DNA from: an uncultured Microbacterium sp.
GTDB taxonomy: Bacteria > Actinomycetota > Actinomycetes > Actinomycetales > Microbacteriaceae
Reading direction: 5' to 3'
Length of the DNA: 64,000 bases
NCBI GenBank assembly: GCA_913774665.1
Contig: CAJYHN010000002.1
Coordinates: 558,001 to 622,000, forward strand
The position numbers and the translations under genes are program-made. A model generated the notes under the pieces. That model had not been told where the DNA came from, did not search any database, and saw only the letters and a program-made list of their open reading frames with translations. Below are positions 28,573-37,907 of this stretch, one piece after another (the first letter of the stretch is position 1; each line of letters begins with the position of its first letter).

Positions 28573-29232
28573 ATGAGCGACGTCGTCATCACCGTCCGGG
28601 GCGAGAGCAACGCCCGCGCCCGCGCAGAAGAGGCGACCGTCCGCGTCACGGTCTCGACCGACGGACCGACTCGCGGACCCGTGGTCGAGCGGGCGCAGGA
28701 GCGCGCGGCGAGCGTGCAGGACGGCTTGGTCGCTCACCTCCGCTCCGGTGAGGTGTCGGAGTGGTCGAGCGCGCGCGTCTCGGTGTGGTCCGACCGTCCG
28801 TGGAACAACGAGGGAGCGCAACTCCCCCTCGTCCATCACGCCGCGGTGGAGCTGTCCGCCACCTTCATCGACGCCGGGGCCCTGTCGTGGTGGCTGGGGG
28901 ATGTGGCCGAGTCCGACGATGTGCAGGTCACCGCGGTGGAATGGCGCCTCTCCCCCGCCACTCGCGCCCGCGTCGAGCGCGAGGTGGCCGCGGACGCCGT
29001 CCACGTCGCCGTGGAACGGGCGACGGCTTACGCGGACGCTCTGGGGCTGGCATCCGTGTCCGCCGTCGAGATCGCGGATGCCGGTTTGCTCGGCACGCAC
29101 GTCGACCAGCCGGTACCGCTGGCCGCACGCATGATGGCCGCCGCAGGTGCGGCCGGGGGGCCGTCGTTCAGCCTGCAACCGCCCGAGATCGTCGTCACCT
29201 CGGTCGTCGAGGGCCGCTTCCGCGCGGAGTGA
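28573..29232 (+). CDS. SIMPL domain (DUF541) protein
   Basis: 219 residues. N-terminal VVITVRGESNARARAEEATV, central NNEGAQLPLVHHAAVELSAT and a C-terminal PPEIVVTSVVEGRF strand match the SIMPL/DUF541 pattern. No signal peptide is visible, so it is probably cytosolic, unlike many family members. Role unknown. It sits alone on the plus strand between ssrA and smpB. Confidence 0.82.
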   Translation: MSDVVITVRGESNARARAEEATVRVTVSTDGPTRGPVVERAQERAASVQDGLVAHLRSGEVSEWSSARVSVWSDRPWNNEGAQLPLVHHAAVELSATFIDAGALSWWLGDVAESDDVQVTAVEWRLSPATRARVEREVAADAVHVAVERATAYADALGLASVSAVEIADAGLLGTHVDQPVPLAARMMAAAGAAGGPSFSLQPPEIVVTSVVEGRFRAE

Positions 29233-29251
29233 CCCCGCGAGGCTGAGCGCG

Positions 29252-29728
29252 TTACTCGCCCAGCCGGTTCTTCGTGCGCATGGCGCGTTCGGCTTCGCGC
29301 TTGTCTTCGCGCTCGCGAATCGTCTGCCGCTTCTCGAACTCGCGCTTACCCTTCGCGACGGCGATCTCGACCTTCGCGCGACCGTCGAGGAAGTACAGGC
29401 GCAGCGGAACCAGCGTGTACCCGCCCGCCGACACGGCGTGCGAGAGCTTGATGATCTCTTCTTTGTGCAGCAGCAGCTTGCGCGTGCGCTTGGCCGAGTG
29501 GTTGGTCCAGTGGCCCTGCGAGTACTCCGGAATGTGCACGGCATCGAGGAACGCCTGGCCGCCGTCGATGTAGGCGTAGCCGTCGGTGAGGTTCGCGCGA
29601 CCCTGGCGCAGCGACTTCACCTCGGTGCCCGTGAGCACCAGTCCCGCTTCGTACGTCTTCTCGATGGCGTAGTCGTGACGCGCCTTCTTGTTCGACGCGA
29701 TGAGCTTTTCACCCTGCTCACGAGGCAT
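29252..29728 (-). CDS. smpB: SsrA-binding protein
   Basis: 158 residues. Binds tmRNA and brings it to stalled ribosomes. Seen: [20 protein letters not shown] near 13-32, [19 protein letters not shown] near 33-51 and the basic C-terminal tail [20 protein letters not shown]. Strong GAGGAGGTGG four bases before the ATG. It lies 84 bases after ftsX on the same strand, the common actinobacterial order ftsE-ftsX-smpB, with ssrA next. Confidence 0.96.
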   Translation of the reverse strand: MPREQGEKLIASNKKARHDYAIEKTYEAGLVLTGTEVKSLRQGRANLTDGYAYIDGGQAFLDAVHIPEYSQGHWTNHSAKRTRKLLLHKEEIIKLSHAVSAGGYTLVPLRLYFLDGRAKVEIAVAKGKREFEKRQTIREREDKREAERAMRTKNRLGE

Positions 29729-29812
29729 GGTGCCACCTCCTCATGATCATGGGCACACAGAGCCTTACAGTTTACCTCACACCGGATGCCGACTCCGCGC
29801 GCGACCGCGAGG

Positions 29813-30730
29813 TCAGGCGCGCAGCCAGCGACGGATGGCGAAACCCGCGCTCAGGGCGGCGAGGACGATGCCGATCACGATGAGCGCCGGGATGACGATC
29901 GCGACGTCGCCGAAATCGACCCATGAGGTGATGAAGCCGATCCGGTCCCTCAGGTACTGGTTCACTCCGACGCCGACGATCGCCCAGACGGCGACGCTCG
30001 CCAGAGCGGACCCGATCAGCGCGGCGAGGACACCCTCGACGATGAACGGCGTCTGGATGAAGCGGTTGGACGCGCCCACCAGACGCATGATCCCCAACTC
30101 CCTGCGTCGGGCGAACGCCGAGAGGCGGATGGTCGTCGCGATCAGCAACACCGCCGCGATCAGCATGAGCCCGGCGATGCCCACCGCGACGTAGGTCGCG
30201 ACCGTCAACGCTTGGAAGAGGGGCTCGAGGTACTGGAGCTGGTTCGTGACGCTCTCGACGCCGTCCTGTCCACTGAAGGCTTCGGCGATGACGTCGGACT
30301 GGCTCTGGTCGACGAGGTTGATGCTGAACGTCGCGTTGAACTGGTCGGCCGTGACGACACCGAGGATGTCCTCGGACAGCAGGCCCTTGGCGTTCTCGAA
30401 CACCTGGTCACTGGTCTGGAAGGTGTAGTCGCGGATGAGCGGGGCGAGAGCGGAACCGTCGAGCTTCGCGGTGACCGCGTCGATCTGTTCCTGCGACGCG
30501 GGCTGGCCGGCCACGCAGGTCGGTGCGTTCGACGAGGCCGCGCACATGAACACCGCCACCTGAGCGCGATCGGCCCAGTACGACTGCATCTTGCCGATCT
30601 GCATCTGCATGAGCATCGCCGCGCCGACGAAGGTCAGAGAGACGAAGGTGACGAGGATGACCGAGATGACCATCGACGCGTTGCGGCGGAGACCGGTGAA
30701 GGCCTCCGAGAGGATGAGCCCGAACCTCAT
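29813..30730 (-). CDS. ftsX: Cell division permease-like protein FtsX
   Basis: 305 residues. One N-terminal TM ([20 protein letters not shown]), an extracytoplasmic domain (about 45-170) containing two cysteines ([12 protein letters not shown]), then three TM segments. With FtsE it controls peptidoglycan hydrolases at the division site. The start overlaps the ftsE stop as ATGA. Confidence 0.95.
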   Translation of the reverse strand: MRFGLILSEAFTGLRRNASMVISVILVTFVSLTFVGAAMLMQMQIGKMQSYWADRAQVAVFMCAASSNAPTCVAGQPASQEQIDAVTAKLDGSALAPLIRDYTFQTSDQVFENAKGLLSEDILGVVTADQFNATFSINLVDQSQSDVIAEAFSGQDGVESVTNQLQYLEPLFQALTVATYVAVGIAGLMLIAAVLLIATTIRLSAFARRRELGIMRLVGASNRFIQTPFIVEGVLAALIGSALASVAVWAIVGVGVNQYLRDRIGFITSWVDFGDVAIVIPALIVIGIVLAALSAGFAIRRWLRA

Positions 30731-31749
30731 GACGTGGGTCCCACTTCGTCGTTGCGGTCTTTCTTCTCGCCCAGGCCGAGCCGGTCGGCGAGACCGAGAG
30801 CGTCGACGTCGGGGCGGGTGACCGGAATGGAGCGTGTGTTGGTGCCGGGCTCGCGGGGCTCTTCGACGGGAGCCGGAGCGTCGTCCGACGCGGCCGGAGC
30901 AGGTTCATCGCGTCGTACCGGCGTCGCGTCCGCGCCCGGTTTCGTCAGCGGTTCGACCGGCCCGGTCAGACCGGTGACCTCGCGCTGCACTTCGAGCACC
31001 GCGGTGAGGGCGGCGACCGCGGCCGCTCCACGCTCGACCTCGGGGGCCAGGCGCGGCAGGCTCGACGTGTCGCCGTAGCCGCCGTGACGCTCGTCGCGCA
31101 CCATTTCGCCGCCGCGCAGCTCGATCACGCGACGCTGCATCTGGTCGACGAAACCGGCCTCGTGCGTCGCCATGACGACGGTCGTACCGCCGGCGTTGAT
31201 CCGCGCGAGCAGGCGCATGATGTCGATCGACGTGGCGGGGTCGAGGTTTCCGGTCGGTTCGTCGGCGAGCAGCACCTGCGGGCGGTTGACGAGCGCCCGC
31301 GCGATCGCGACGCGCTGCTGCTCACCGCCCGAGAGTTCGTGCGGCAGCCGCTTCTCTTTGCCGTCGAGACCCACGAGCGCGAGAACCTCTGGCACGGCCT
31401 GCTGGATGAACCCGCGCGAGGCGCCGGTGACCTGCAGCGTGAAGGCGACGTTCTGGTGCACCGTCTTGTTCGGCAGCAGGCGGAAGTCCTGGAAGACCGA
31501 ACCGATGTGACGGCGGAAGTAGGGAACCTTGCGGTTCGACAGCGTGCGCAGGTCGCGACCGAGCACGACGACACGGCCGTCGCTGGGGGTCTCGGCGCGC
31601 AGGATGAGCTGCAGGCACGACGATTTGCCGGAGCCCGAAGCGCCGACGAGGAAGACGAACTCCCCGCGCTGCACTTCGAAGTCCACGGCGTTGAGGGCGG
31701 GCTTCGCGGTGCCGCGATACCGCTTGGTGACGTTCTCGAACCGGATCAT
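30727..31749 (-). CDS. ftsE: Cell division ATPase FtsE with long C-terminal tail
   Basis: 340 residues. The ABC ATPase core is about 1-225: Walker [10 protein letters not shown], signature [15 protein letters not shown], Walker [12 protein letters not shown], and H-loop MATHEAG. A tail of about 115 residues follows, rich in Pro, Glu, Asp and Ala, with no known domain. The tail is much longer than E. coli FtsE but seems usual in this bacterial family. TAGGCT lies nine bases before the ATG, and a strong terminator separates it from prfB. Confidence 0.95.
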   Translation of the reverse strand: MIRFENVTKRYRGTAKPALNAVDFEVQRGEFVFLVGASGSGKSSCLQLILRAETPSDGRVVVLGRDLRTLSNRKVPYFRRHIGSVFQDFRLLPNKTVHQNVAFTLQVTGASRGFIQQAVPEVLALVGLDGKEKRLPHELSGGEQQRVAIARALVNRPQVLLADEPTGNLDPATSIDIMRLLARINAGGTTVVMATHEAGFVDQMQRRVIELRGGEMVRDERHGGYGDTSSLPRLAPEVERGAAAVAALTAVLEVQREVTGLTGPVEPLTKPGADATPVRRDEPAPAASDDAPAPVEEPREPGTNTRSIPVTRPDVDALGLADRLGLGEKKDRNDEVGPTS

Positions 31750-31758
31750 GGCTTGATG

Positions 31759-31764
31759 AGCCTA
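31759..31764 (-). promoter_or_regulatory. -10 box TAGGCT of ftsE
   Basis: TAGGCT on the minus strand, nine bases before the ftsE ATG, giving ftsEX a promoter downstream of the prfB terminator. Confidence 0.45.
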
Positions 31765-31812
31765 AACGCGGGCTTCGAGCAGGCCGACAGGACGCGCCGG
31801 GCGGCGAAACCG

Positions 31813-31858
31813 AGAGAGCCCTATGGATGCCAAGGTGCCGGCATCCGAAGGGCTCTCT
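31813..31858 (-). terminator. Terminator between prfB and ftsE
   Basis: AGAGAGCCCT/AGGGCTCTCT (31813-31822, 31849-31858), then a 2x2 mismatch, then GGATGCC/GGCATCC (31825-31831, 31840-31846). A very stable stem of 17 pairs. Confidence 0.85.
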
Positions 31859-31876
31859 GTCGTGAGAGGGAACGAC

Positions 31877-32986
31877 TCAGTCGTCGTCCTTGCGCTTGCG
31901 CCAGCGGATGCCGGCTGCGATCAGACCGTCGAGGTCTCCGTCGAACACGACCGCCGGGTTTCCGACCTCGTATCCGGTGCGGAGGTCCTTCACCAGCTGC
32001 TGGCCGTAGAGGAAGTACGAGCGCATCTGGTCGCCCCAGCTCGCGGTGATCGTGCCGGCGAGCTCCTTCTTCTTGGCCGCCTCTTCTTCGCGCTTGAGAA
32101 GCAGAAGGCGGGTCTGCAGCACGCGCATGGCGGCCGCGCGGTTCTGGATCTGGGACTTCTCGTTCTGCATCGAGACGACCAGGCCCGTCGGCAGGTGCGT
32201 GATGCGCACGGCGGAGTCGGTTGTGTTGACCGACTGTCCACCGGGGCCCGACGAACGGAACACGTCGACGCGGATGTCGCCCTCGGGCACCTCGACCTCG
32301 ACGGCTTCTTCCATGACGGGGATGACCTCGACGGCCGCGAAGCTCGTCTGTCGCTTGTCCGCGCCGCCGAAGGGGCTGATGCGTGCGAGGCGGTGCGTGC
32401 CGGCCTCGACCGACAGCGTGCCGTAGGCGTAGGGCACGTCGACCTCGAAGGTGGCCGACTTGATGCCGGCGCCTTCGGCGTAGGAGGTGTCCATGACCTT
32501 GACCGGATACTTGTGACGCTCGGCCCAGCGCAGGTACATGCGCAGCAGCATCTCGGCGAAGTCGGTGGCGTCGTCGCCGCCCGCGCCGGAGCGGATCGTG
32601 ACGACGGCGGAGCGCGGGTCGTACTCGCCGTCGAGGAGCGTCTGCACCTCGAGCTGGCCGATCACGTCCTTGAGCGCGGCGAGCTCGCGGCGGGCCTCGT
32701 CGGCGGACTCCTCGTCGTCCATCTCGATGGCGAGCTCGACGAGCACCTCGAGGTCGTCGAGGCGCTGCTCGATCTCCGAGACGCGCTTGAGTTCGGCCTG
32801 ACGGTGGCTCAGACGGCTGGTGACCTTCTGCGCGTTGTCGACGTCGTCCCAGAGGTCGGGGGCACCGGCCTCTTCGCTGAGACGATCGATGTCGGCTTTG
32901 AGTGCGTCGACGTCGACCACGGCCTGGATATCGGCGAAGGTCGAGCGCAGCGCCTGGATGTCGGCGGTCAAATCGAGTTCGAGCAT
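31877..32986 (-). CDS. prfB: Peptide chain release factor 2
   Basis: 369 residues. Releases peptides at UGA and UAA. Seen: SPF in [17 protein letters not shown] (about 203-219), the tripeptide that reads the stop codon in RF2, and the catalytic GGQ in [20 protein letters not shown] (about 240-259). The frame is continuous from [11 protein letters not shown], with no internal UGA, so the programmed frameshift of E. coli prfB is absent here. TAGGCT lies nine bases before the ATG. Confidence 0.96.
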   Translation of the reverse strand: MLELDLTADIQALRSTFADIQAVVDVDALKADIDRLSEEAGAPDLWDDVDNAQKVTSRLSHRQAELKRVSEIEQRLDDLEVLVELAIEMDDEESADEARRELAALKDVIGQLEVQTLLDGEYDPRSAVVTIRSGAGGDDATDFAEMLLRMYLRWAERHKYPVKVMDTSYAEGAGIKSATFEVDVPYAYGTLSVEAGTHRLARISPFGGADKRQTSFAAVEVIPVMEEAVEVEVPEGDIRVDVFRSSGPGGQSVNTTDSAVRITHLPTGLVVSMQNEKSQIQNRAAAMRVLQTRLLLLKREEEAAKKKELAGTITASWGDQMRSYFLYGQQLVKDLRTGYEVGNPAVVFDGDLDGLIAAGIRWRKRKDDD

Positions 32987-32995
32987 TTGACATCA

Positions 32996-33001
32996 AGCCT
33001 A
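32996..33001 (-). promoter_or_regulatory. -10 box TAGGCT of prfB
   Basis: TAGGCT on the minus strand, nine bases before the prfB ATG, in the 26-base gap to the divergent MFS gene. Confidence 0.45.
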
Positions 33002-33012
33002 TCGTGGAGACG

Positions 33013-34296
33013 GTGACAGCCGACTCTCCCCGGAACGTGCTGGTGCGCTTCGCACCGATGATCTACGGCCCCACGCTTCTGTTCGCGGTCGGTGAGGGCG
33101 CCGTGATCCCGCTCATTCCGGTCATCGCGAACCGCCTCGGCGCCGACGTCGCTCTGGCCGCCCTTGTCGCCGCGGCCCTCGTCGTCGGCCAGCTCTGCGG
33201 CAATATCCCGGCCGGGTGGGCGGTCGCGCGCTTCGGCGAGCGCGTCACGATGGGCGTGGCCGGCATCGTCGTGCTCGCGGGGTTGCTCGGAATCGTGTTC
33301 GCGCAGTCGCTGGCGTTCTTCACCGCGGCGGTGTTCCTGATCGGCTTCTGCGCGGCGTCGTTCGCCCTGGCCCGTCACTCCTTCATGACGACTCGCGTGC
33401 CGCTCACCTTCCGGGCCCGTGCGCTGTCGCTGCTGGGCGGCACGTTCCGCCTCGGCATGTTCGTCGGCCCGTTCATCTCGGCGGGCCTGCTGGCGATCTT
33501 CGGTGACGAGACGGCATCCATCGTCTTCTTCGCCGTGTGCCAGGTCGCCACGATCCTGCTGGTGTTCTTCGGACCCGATCCCGAGAAGGCCGTCCCGGTG
33601 GGCGCGGGCTCGACCACCCGTCGCGGCGCCGGCGACTCGCGCGATGCCGAAGACACCGGCGAACCCGTCACCGGGGCGATCCCCACCGTCGAGCGCGAGG
33701 GCGTGTTCCGTACGATGTGGCGCTTTCGTGGCGTGCTCGCGCGGTTGGGCCTCGCGGCGTCGTCGCTGTCGGCCGTGCGCTCGGCGCGGCAGGTGGTCCT
33801 GCCGCTGTGGGGCGTGTCGCTCGGGCTCGACGCCGGCACGATCGCCGTGGTCGTCGGCGTCTCGGGCGCGATCGACTTCGCCCTGTTCTACGCCAGCGGC
33901 CAGGTGATGGACCGCTTCGGACGCCTGTGGGCGGCCCTGCCCGCAATGGTTCTGATGGGCGCGGGCTTCCTGGCGCTGTCGTTCACGCACGAGCTGAGCT
34001 CGGCGGCTATGTGGTACGCGATGTTCGCGGCCGTGCTGGGGGTCGGCAACGGACTGTCGAGCGGTATTCTGCTCACCCTCGGCGCGGACGTGGCCCCGCC
34101 CACCGATCCGGCCGCGTTCCTCGGGTCATGGAGGACATTGACGGATGCCGGGGGTGCGGTGGCCCCGCTGATCGTGTCGGCCCTAACGGCCGTGGCATCC
34201 CTGTCGGTCGGGGTGGGAGCGATGGGTCTGATCGCGGTGCTCGGCGCGGCCGGTTTCATCCGCTGGGTGCCCCGCTACGTCCCCCGCACCCGCTGA
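33013..34296 (+). CDS. MFS transporter
   Basis: About 427 residues with 12 hydrophobic segments. Starts VTADSPRNVLVRFAPMIYGP; GTG at 33013 or 33004 are both possible. Seen: GNIPAGWAVARFGERVTMG in the loop 2-3 position. A hydrophilic central loop lies near residues 195-235. Substrate unknown. A degraded copy of its last 30 codons lies 420 bases downstream, beyond a palindrome array. Confidence 0.87.
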   Translation: MTADSPRNVLVRFAPMIYGPTLLFAVGEGAVIPLIPVIANRLGADVALAALVAAALVVGQLCGNIPAGWAVARFGERVTMGVAGIVVLAGLLGIVFAQSLAFFTAAVFLIGFCAASFALARHSFMTTRVPLTFRARALSLLGGTFRLGMFVGPFISAGLLAIFGDETASIVFFAVCQVATILLVFFGPDPEKAVPVGAGSTTRRGAGDSRDAEDTGEPVTGAIPTVEREGVFRTMWRFRGVLARLGLAASSLSAVRSARQVVLPLWGVSLGLDAGTIAVVVGVSGAIDFALFYASGQVMDRFGRLWAALPAMVLMGAGFLALSFTHELSSAAMWYAMFAAVLGVGNGLSSGILLTLGADVAPPTDPAAFLGSWRTLTDAGGAVAPLIVSALTAVASLSVGVGAMGLIAVLGAAGFIRWVPRYVPRTR

Positions 34297-34350
34297 CCTG
34301 CGCTCTCGCGCGGCCCAGCGGTCTCGCTGAGACCCTGCGCTTCGCGCTTG

Positions 34351-34664
34351 ACTTGCCGCACATGGTCGCCCGCGCGGCCGAGGAACGACCATCACAGGCA
34401 AATGACGCGCGCCTCGCCAGCGCCCCGGCCTTTCATTTGCCGCACATGGTCGCTTGACCGGCCGAGGAACGACCATCTCAGGCAAATGACGCGCGCCTCG
34501 CCCACCCCGGCCCTTGCATTTGCCGCACATGGTCGCCTCCGGCCCCCATAAGCGACCATGTCGGGCAAACGAAACCCCACGCCCGTTCCCGCACCCCGCC
34601 CCGGCCTCCCACTTGCCGCACATCGTCGCCCGCAGCCCCGACAAGCGACCACGCCAGGAAAACG
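34351..34664. repeat. Palindrome array A, four copies
   Basis: Four elements at 34351-34404, 34434-34489, 34517-34572 and 34611-34664, spaced 83, 83 and 94 bases. Each reads TTGCCGCACATGGTCGC, about 15 loop bases, then CGACCAT or GCGACCA and GGCAAA(T/C)GA. Outer and inner arms pair; an ACAT-like internal loop separates them. Same family as array B at 46.8-47.4 kb. Confidence 0.9.
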
Positions 34665-34714
34665 AAACCCAACGCCCCTTCCCCATCCCCACACCCCGGC
34701 CCGCAACCGGCCTC

Positions 34715-34811
34715 GGCACGCTGGCAATCGGGGTCGCAGCACCAGGTCTGATCGCGCTTGCGGGCGCGCCCAGCTTCATCCGCCGAGCCCCCCGCCCGCA
34801 CCCCCGCGTGG
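34715..34811 (+). pseudogene. Degraded duplicate of the MFS gene 3' end
   Basis: Read in frame from 34715 this gives GTLAIGVAAPGLIALAG then APSFIRRAPRPHPR. It lines up without gaps with the real C-terminus SLSVGVGAMGLIAVLG then AAGFIRWVPRYVPR. More than half the residues match. There is no start and no upstream coding sequence, so only the tail of a former second copy survives. Confidence 0.65.
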
Positions 34812-34855
34812 GGCGCCAGAGTAAGGCCCCCAGGTGCCCCACGCGCGCAAATGCG

Positions 34856-35896
34856 TCACTCCGAGACGCGAATCAGCACCTTCCCCAGGGCACCCTGCTC
34901 GACGGCATCGTGCGCCGCCGCCGTGTCGTCCAGGGAGAACCACGTCAACGGAAGCCCCGCGTCATCGCCCACCGGCAGCGCGCCATCGGCGACGGCCGCG
35001 GCGACGTCCTCGGCGGCGGCGAGCAGCGCCCGCTCCCCCACCGTGTACAGCAGCAGGCCCTGCCAGCGCACGTTCTTCGCGAAGCTCTCGCGCACGCGGG
35101 CGGTGAACTCCGCCCCGCCGTTGTCGGCGTAATAGCCGATGGTGCCGTGATTCGCGACGACCTCGACGTCGAGAGCGGCGTTGTCCGCGATCGCGACCTC
35201 GACGATGTGCTCCACGCCGTTGGGGGCGAGTTCCCGGATGCCATCGGCCAGCGCCTCGCTCGGATACTGCAGCACGTGGTGGGCGCCGGCGGCCCGCGCG
35301 AGGGCTTCCTTCTCGTCACTGCTGACCGTGGCGATGACCGTCGCCCCGGCCCACACCGCGAGTTGGATGGCCGCGTGCCCCACCGCTCCCGCACCGCCCT
35401 GCACGAGCACCGTGCGACCGGCGAGGGCGCCGGGGGCCAGGCGCGAGGGTCCGTCCTCGTGCACGGTGAGCGCACGGTGCGCCGTCATCGCGGGCACGCC
35501 GAGGCTCGCGCCGAGCTCGAACGAGGCGTCGTCGGCCAGCGGCACGGCGCGCGCGGCGGGCAGGATCGTGTACTCGGCCGCCGTGCCGAACGGACGCTGG
35601 TGCGCCGCGAGGTAGATCCACACCCGCTGCCCCACCGACAGATCGGTCACGCCGTCGCCGACGGCATCCACCACTCCCGCTCCGTCCTGGTTCGGCGTGA
35701 CCTCGTCGAACGGCAGGGGGCGGCCGGTCGTCGCGCGTGCCTTCCAGTCGGTCGGATTGACGCCCGACACGACGACGCGCACGCGCACCTCGCCGGGTCC
35801 GGGTTCGGGCAGGGGCTTGTCGACCAGCGAGAGGACGGAGGAGTCGCCGGGCTGGGAGTACGTGATCGCCTTCATGGAGGGGGAAACGGATGCCAT
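34856..35896 (-). CDS. NADPH:quinone reductase / MDR alcohol dehydrogenase-like
   Basis: About 346 residues of the zinc-independent medium-chain dehydrogenase type. Seen: MKAITYSQPGDSSVLSLVD at the start, VVSGVNPTDWKAR, NQDGAGVVDAVGDG, and the cofactor motif VLVQGGAGAVGHAAIQLA near 163-180. The structural-zinc cysteines are absent, as in quinone reductases. Start could be the ATG of MASVSPSMKAI (used) or of MKAI. Divergent from tRNA-Leu. Confidence 0.85.
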   Translation of the reverse strand: MASVSPSMKAITYSQPGDSSVLSLVDKPLPEPGPGEVRVRVVVSGVNPTDWKARATTGRPLPFDEVTPNQDGAGVVDAVGDGVTDLSVGQRVWIYLAAHQRPFGTAAEYTILPAARAVPLADDASFELGASLGVPAMTAHRALTVHEDGPSRLAPGALAGRTVLVQGGAGAVGHAAIQLAVWAGATVIATVSSDEKEALARAAGAHHVLQYPSEALADGIRELAPNGVEHIVEVAIADNAALDVEVVANHGTIGYYADNGGAEFTARVRESFAKNVRWQGLLLYTVGERALLAAAEDVAAAVADGALPVGDDAGLPLTWFSLDDTAAAHDAVEQGALGKVLIRVSE

Positions 35897-36002
35897 GGCG
35901 CCCAGCATTCCCTTTCGGCGTGTGACACGCGGTGAAGAGCCACCGGGTTGACGGCTGCTTCACATCGTGAGAGCACGACGCACGCTTAGACTGAGCACAC
36001 TC

Positions 36003-36084
36003 GCGGGAGTGGTGAAATCGGCAGACACGCAGGATTTAGGTTCCTGTGCCTTCGGGCGTGGGGGTTCAAGTCCCCCCTTCCGCA
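36003..36084 (+). tRNA. tRNA-Leu (TAG)
   Basis: 82-base class II tRNA: acceptor GCGGGAG/CTTCCGC, anticodon arm CAGGA-TTTAGGT-TCCTG (anticodon TAG), long variable arm TGCCTTCGGGCG and T arm GGGGG-TTCAAGT-CCCCC. CCA is not encoded. A TTTT run follows. Confidence 0.97.
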
Positions 36085-36128
36085 CGTTTTCCCTTCCTGC
36101 ACCGACTCCTCGACCCGACGGGACCGAT

Positions 36129-36878
36129 GTGATCCACACCACCAGCGGGCTGCTCCCGTGGCTCGACCCTGCGGCCATCATCACGAACTCGCAGCCCTGG
36201 GCGCTGCTCGTGGTGTGCTTCATCATCTTCGCCGAGACGGGTCTGCTGATCGGCTTCCTGCTCCCCGGCGACACGCTGTTGATCATGGCGGGCCTGCTCT
36301 CGCACTCCACGCCCGCGGCCCCCAACGGTGTCTTCGGCATCAACGCGTGGTGGGTCGCCCTGGCGATCGGCGTCGCCGCCTTCATCGGTGGTGAGGTCGG
36401 TTATTTCATCGGCCATAAGGCCGGGCCGTCGATCTTCGAGCGCAAAGAGTCGGGCATCTTCAGCAAGAAGAACGTCGAGCGCACGAATGCGTTCTTCGAG
36501 CGCTTCGGCGGTTTGACCGTGATCCTTGCGCGCTTCGTGCCGGTGGTTCGCACGTTCGCCCCGATCGCCGCGGGCGTCGGCCACATGCCGTGGAAGAAGT
36601 ACTCGCTCTACAACTTCATCGGCGCGGTCATCTGGGGCATCGGCCTCACGATGCTCGGATACGTCGTCGGCTACATCCCCTTCATCCGCGACATCGTCAC
36701 CGAGTACATCGACGTGATCCTGCTCGCGGCCGTCGCCGGCACCGCGATCTTCATCGCCGTTCACTACTTCCGTGAGCGCGCGGCCGCGAAGCGCGAGGGT
36801 GCCGTTTCGCACGCCGAGGCCGAGTCGCTGACCCTCGATTCGAACACCCTCGAAGACGGCGACCAGCCGAAGCGCTGA
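36129..36878 (+). CDS. DedA family membrane protein
   Basis: 249 residues from GTG at 36129. Seen: FIIFAETGLLIGFLLPGDTL near 30-49, FGGLTVILARFVPVVRTFAP near 134-153 and AAGVGHMPWKKYSLYN near 155-170, all DedA/SNARE-associated marks, with several TM segments and a charged tail. Family members act in membrane homeostasis and lipid-carrier recycling. It follows tRNA-Leu closely and may share its transcript. Confidence 0.92.
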   Translation: MIHTTSGLLPWLDPAAIITNSQPWALLVVCFIIFAETGLLIGFLLPGDTLLIMAGLLSHSTPAAPNGVFGINAWWVALAIGVAAFIGGEVGYFIGHKAGPSIFERKESGIFSKKNVERTNAFFERFGGLTVILARFVPVVRTFAPIAAGVGHMPWKKYSLYNFIGAVIWGIGLTMLGYVVGYIPFIRDIVTEYIDVILLAAVAGTAIFIAVHYFRERAAAKREGAVSHAEAESLTLDSNTLEDGDQPKR

Positions 36879-36911
36879 TCCCTCCGCCGCGGCCTCACGG
36901 ACCCCGGCCCG

Positions 36912-37769
36912 TCAGGACGCTTTCGAGGTCTTCTTCTTCGCGGGAGCCTTCTTCTTCGTCGCGTCCTCGGCCTTTTCGCCGCGCGCGGCCCGACTGCGCT
37001 CGACGCTCGCGCGCAGCGCCTCCATCAGGTCGATGACCTCTCCGCCGTCCTCGTCCTCCTGCGTGCCGAAGGTCGCGTCAGTGTCGAGCGCGTCGCCCTG
37101 CTCGAGCTTCGCGTCAATGAGGGTGCGCAGCTCGGCCTGATACTCGTCGGTGAACTCCTCGGCGTCGAAGTCCTTCGAGAAGCTGTCGACGAGGGATGCC
37201 GACATCTCGAGCTCCTTCGCCGAGATCCTCACGCTCTCCTCGAGCGCGGGGAACGACGCTTCGCGCACCTCGTCGGCCCACAGCAGTGTCTGCAGCACGA
37301 GCACGTCGCCGCGCACGCGCAGCGCCGCGAGCCGCGTCTTCTGCCGCAGCGAGAACCGGACGATCGCGGTGCGGTCGGTCTGCTCGAGCGTCTTGCGCAG
37401 CAGCACGTAGGCCTTGGGAGACGACGAGTCGGGCTCGAGATAGTACGCCTTGTCGAGCGTCAGCAGATCGACCTGGTCGCTCGGCACGAACTCGACGACC
37501 TCGATCTCGCGGCTGCGTTCGCTCGGCAGCGACGCGAGATCGTCCTTCGTGAGCACGACCGTCTGCTCGCCGTCGTCGTAGGCCTTGTCGATGTCCTGGT
37601 AGGGCACGACCTCGCCATCGATCTCACAGATGCGCTGATAACGGATGCGCCCGCCGTCCTTGTTGTGCACCTGGTGAAGCGACACGTCATGGTCCTCGGT
37701 CGCGGAGTACACCTTGACGGGCACGTTGACGAGGCCGAAGGTCAGAGCGCCTTTCCAGATCGATCGCAT
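36912..37769 (-). CDS. ku: Ku protein for non-homologous end joining
   Basis: 285 residues. Binds DNA double-strand ends and recruits LigD. Seen: MRSIWKGALTFGLVNVPVKV at the start, VHNKDGGRIRYQRICEIDGE near 31-50, YYLEPDSSSPKAYVLL near 108-123, and a Lys-rich tail (TKKKAPAKKKTSKAS) that helps threading on DNA in relatives. The ATG at 37769 is the conserved start; the longer frame was rejected. ligD is 1.4 kb away, divergent, with an Abi gene between. Confidence 0.95.
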   Translation of the reverse strand: MRSIWKGALTFGLVNVPVKVYSATEDHDVSLHQVHNKDGGRIRYQRICEIDGEVVPYQDIDKAYDDGEQTVVLTKDDLASLPSERSREIEVVEFVPSDQVDLLTLDKAYYLEPDSSSPKAYVLLRKTLEQTDRTAIVRFSLRQKTRLAALRVRGDVLVLQTLLWADEVREASFPALEESVRISAKELEMSASLVDSFSKDFDAEEFTDEYQAELRTLIDAKLEQGDALDTDATFGTQEDEDGGEVIDLMEALRASVERSRAARGEKAEDATKKKAPAKKKTSKAS

Positions 37770-37907
37770 GGGATCAGTGAACACCGAAAGACTCCGGATG
37801 CCGAGACCCTTGCGCCCCACGGAAGCTCGGTGGCCGAGCCCGTCGACGCCACACCCGACATTGCCCCGGGAGCGATCGTCCCGCCCCACACGGACTGAGC
37901 TGTCTGA

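Noticed and set aside
31877-32986. Programmed frameshift in prfB
   Set aside because: The reading frame is continuous from the ATG through the SPF and GGQ motifs, with no in-frame UGA or slippery site.
37770-37889. N-terminal 40-residue extension of Ku
   Set aside because: Ku proteins begin at the M-x-x-IWKG motif; the upstream residues are not conserved-looking and lack a ribosome-binding site.
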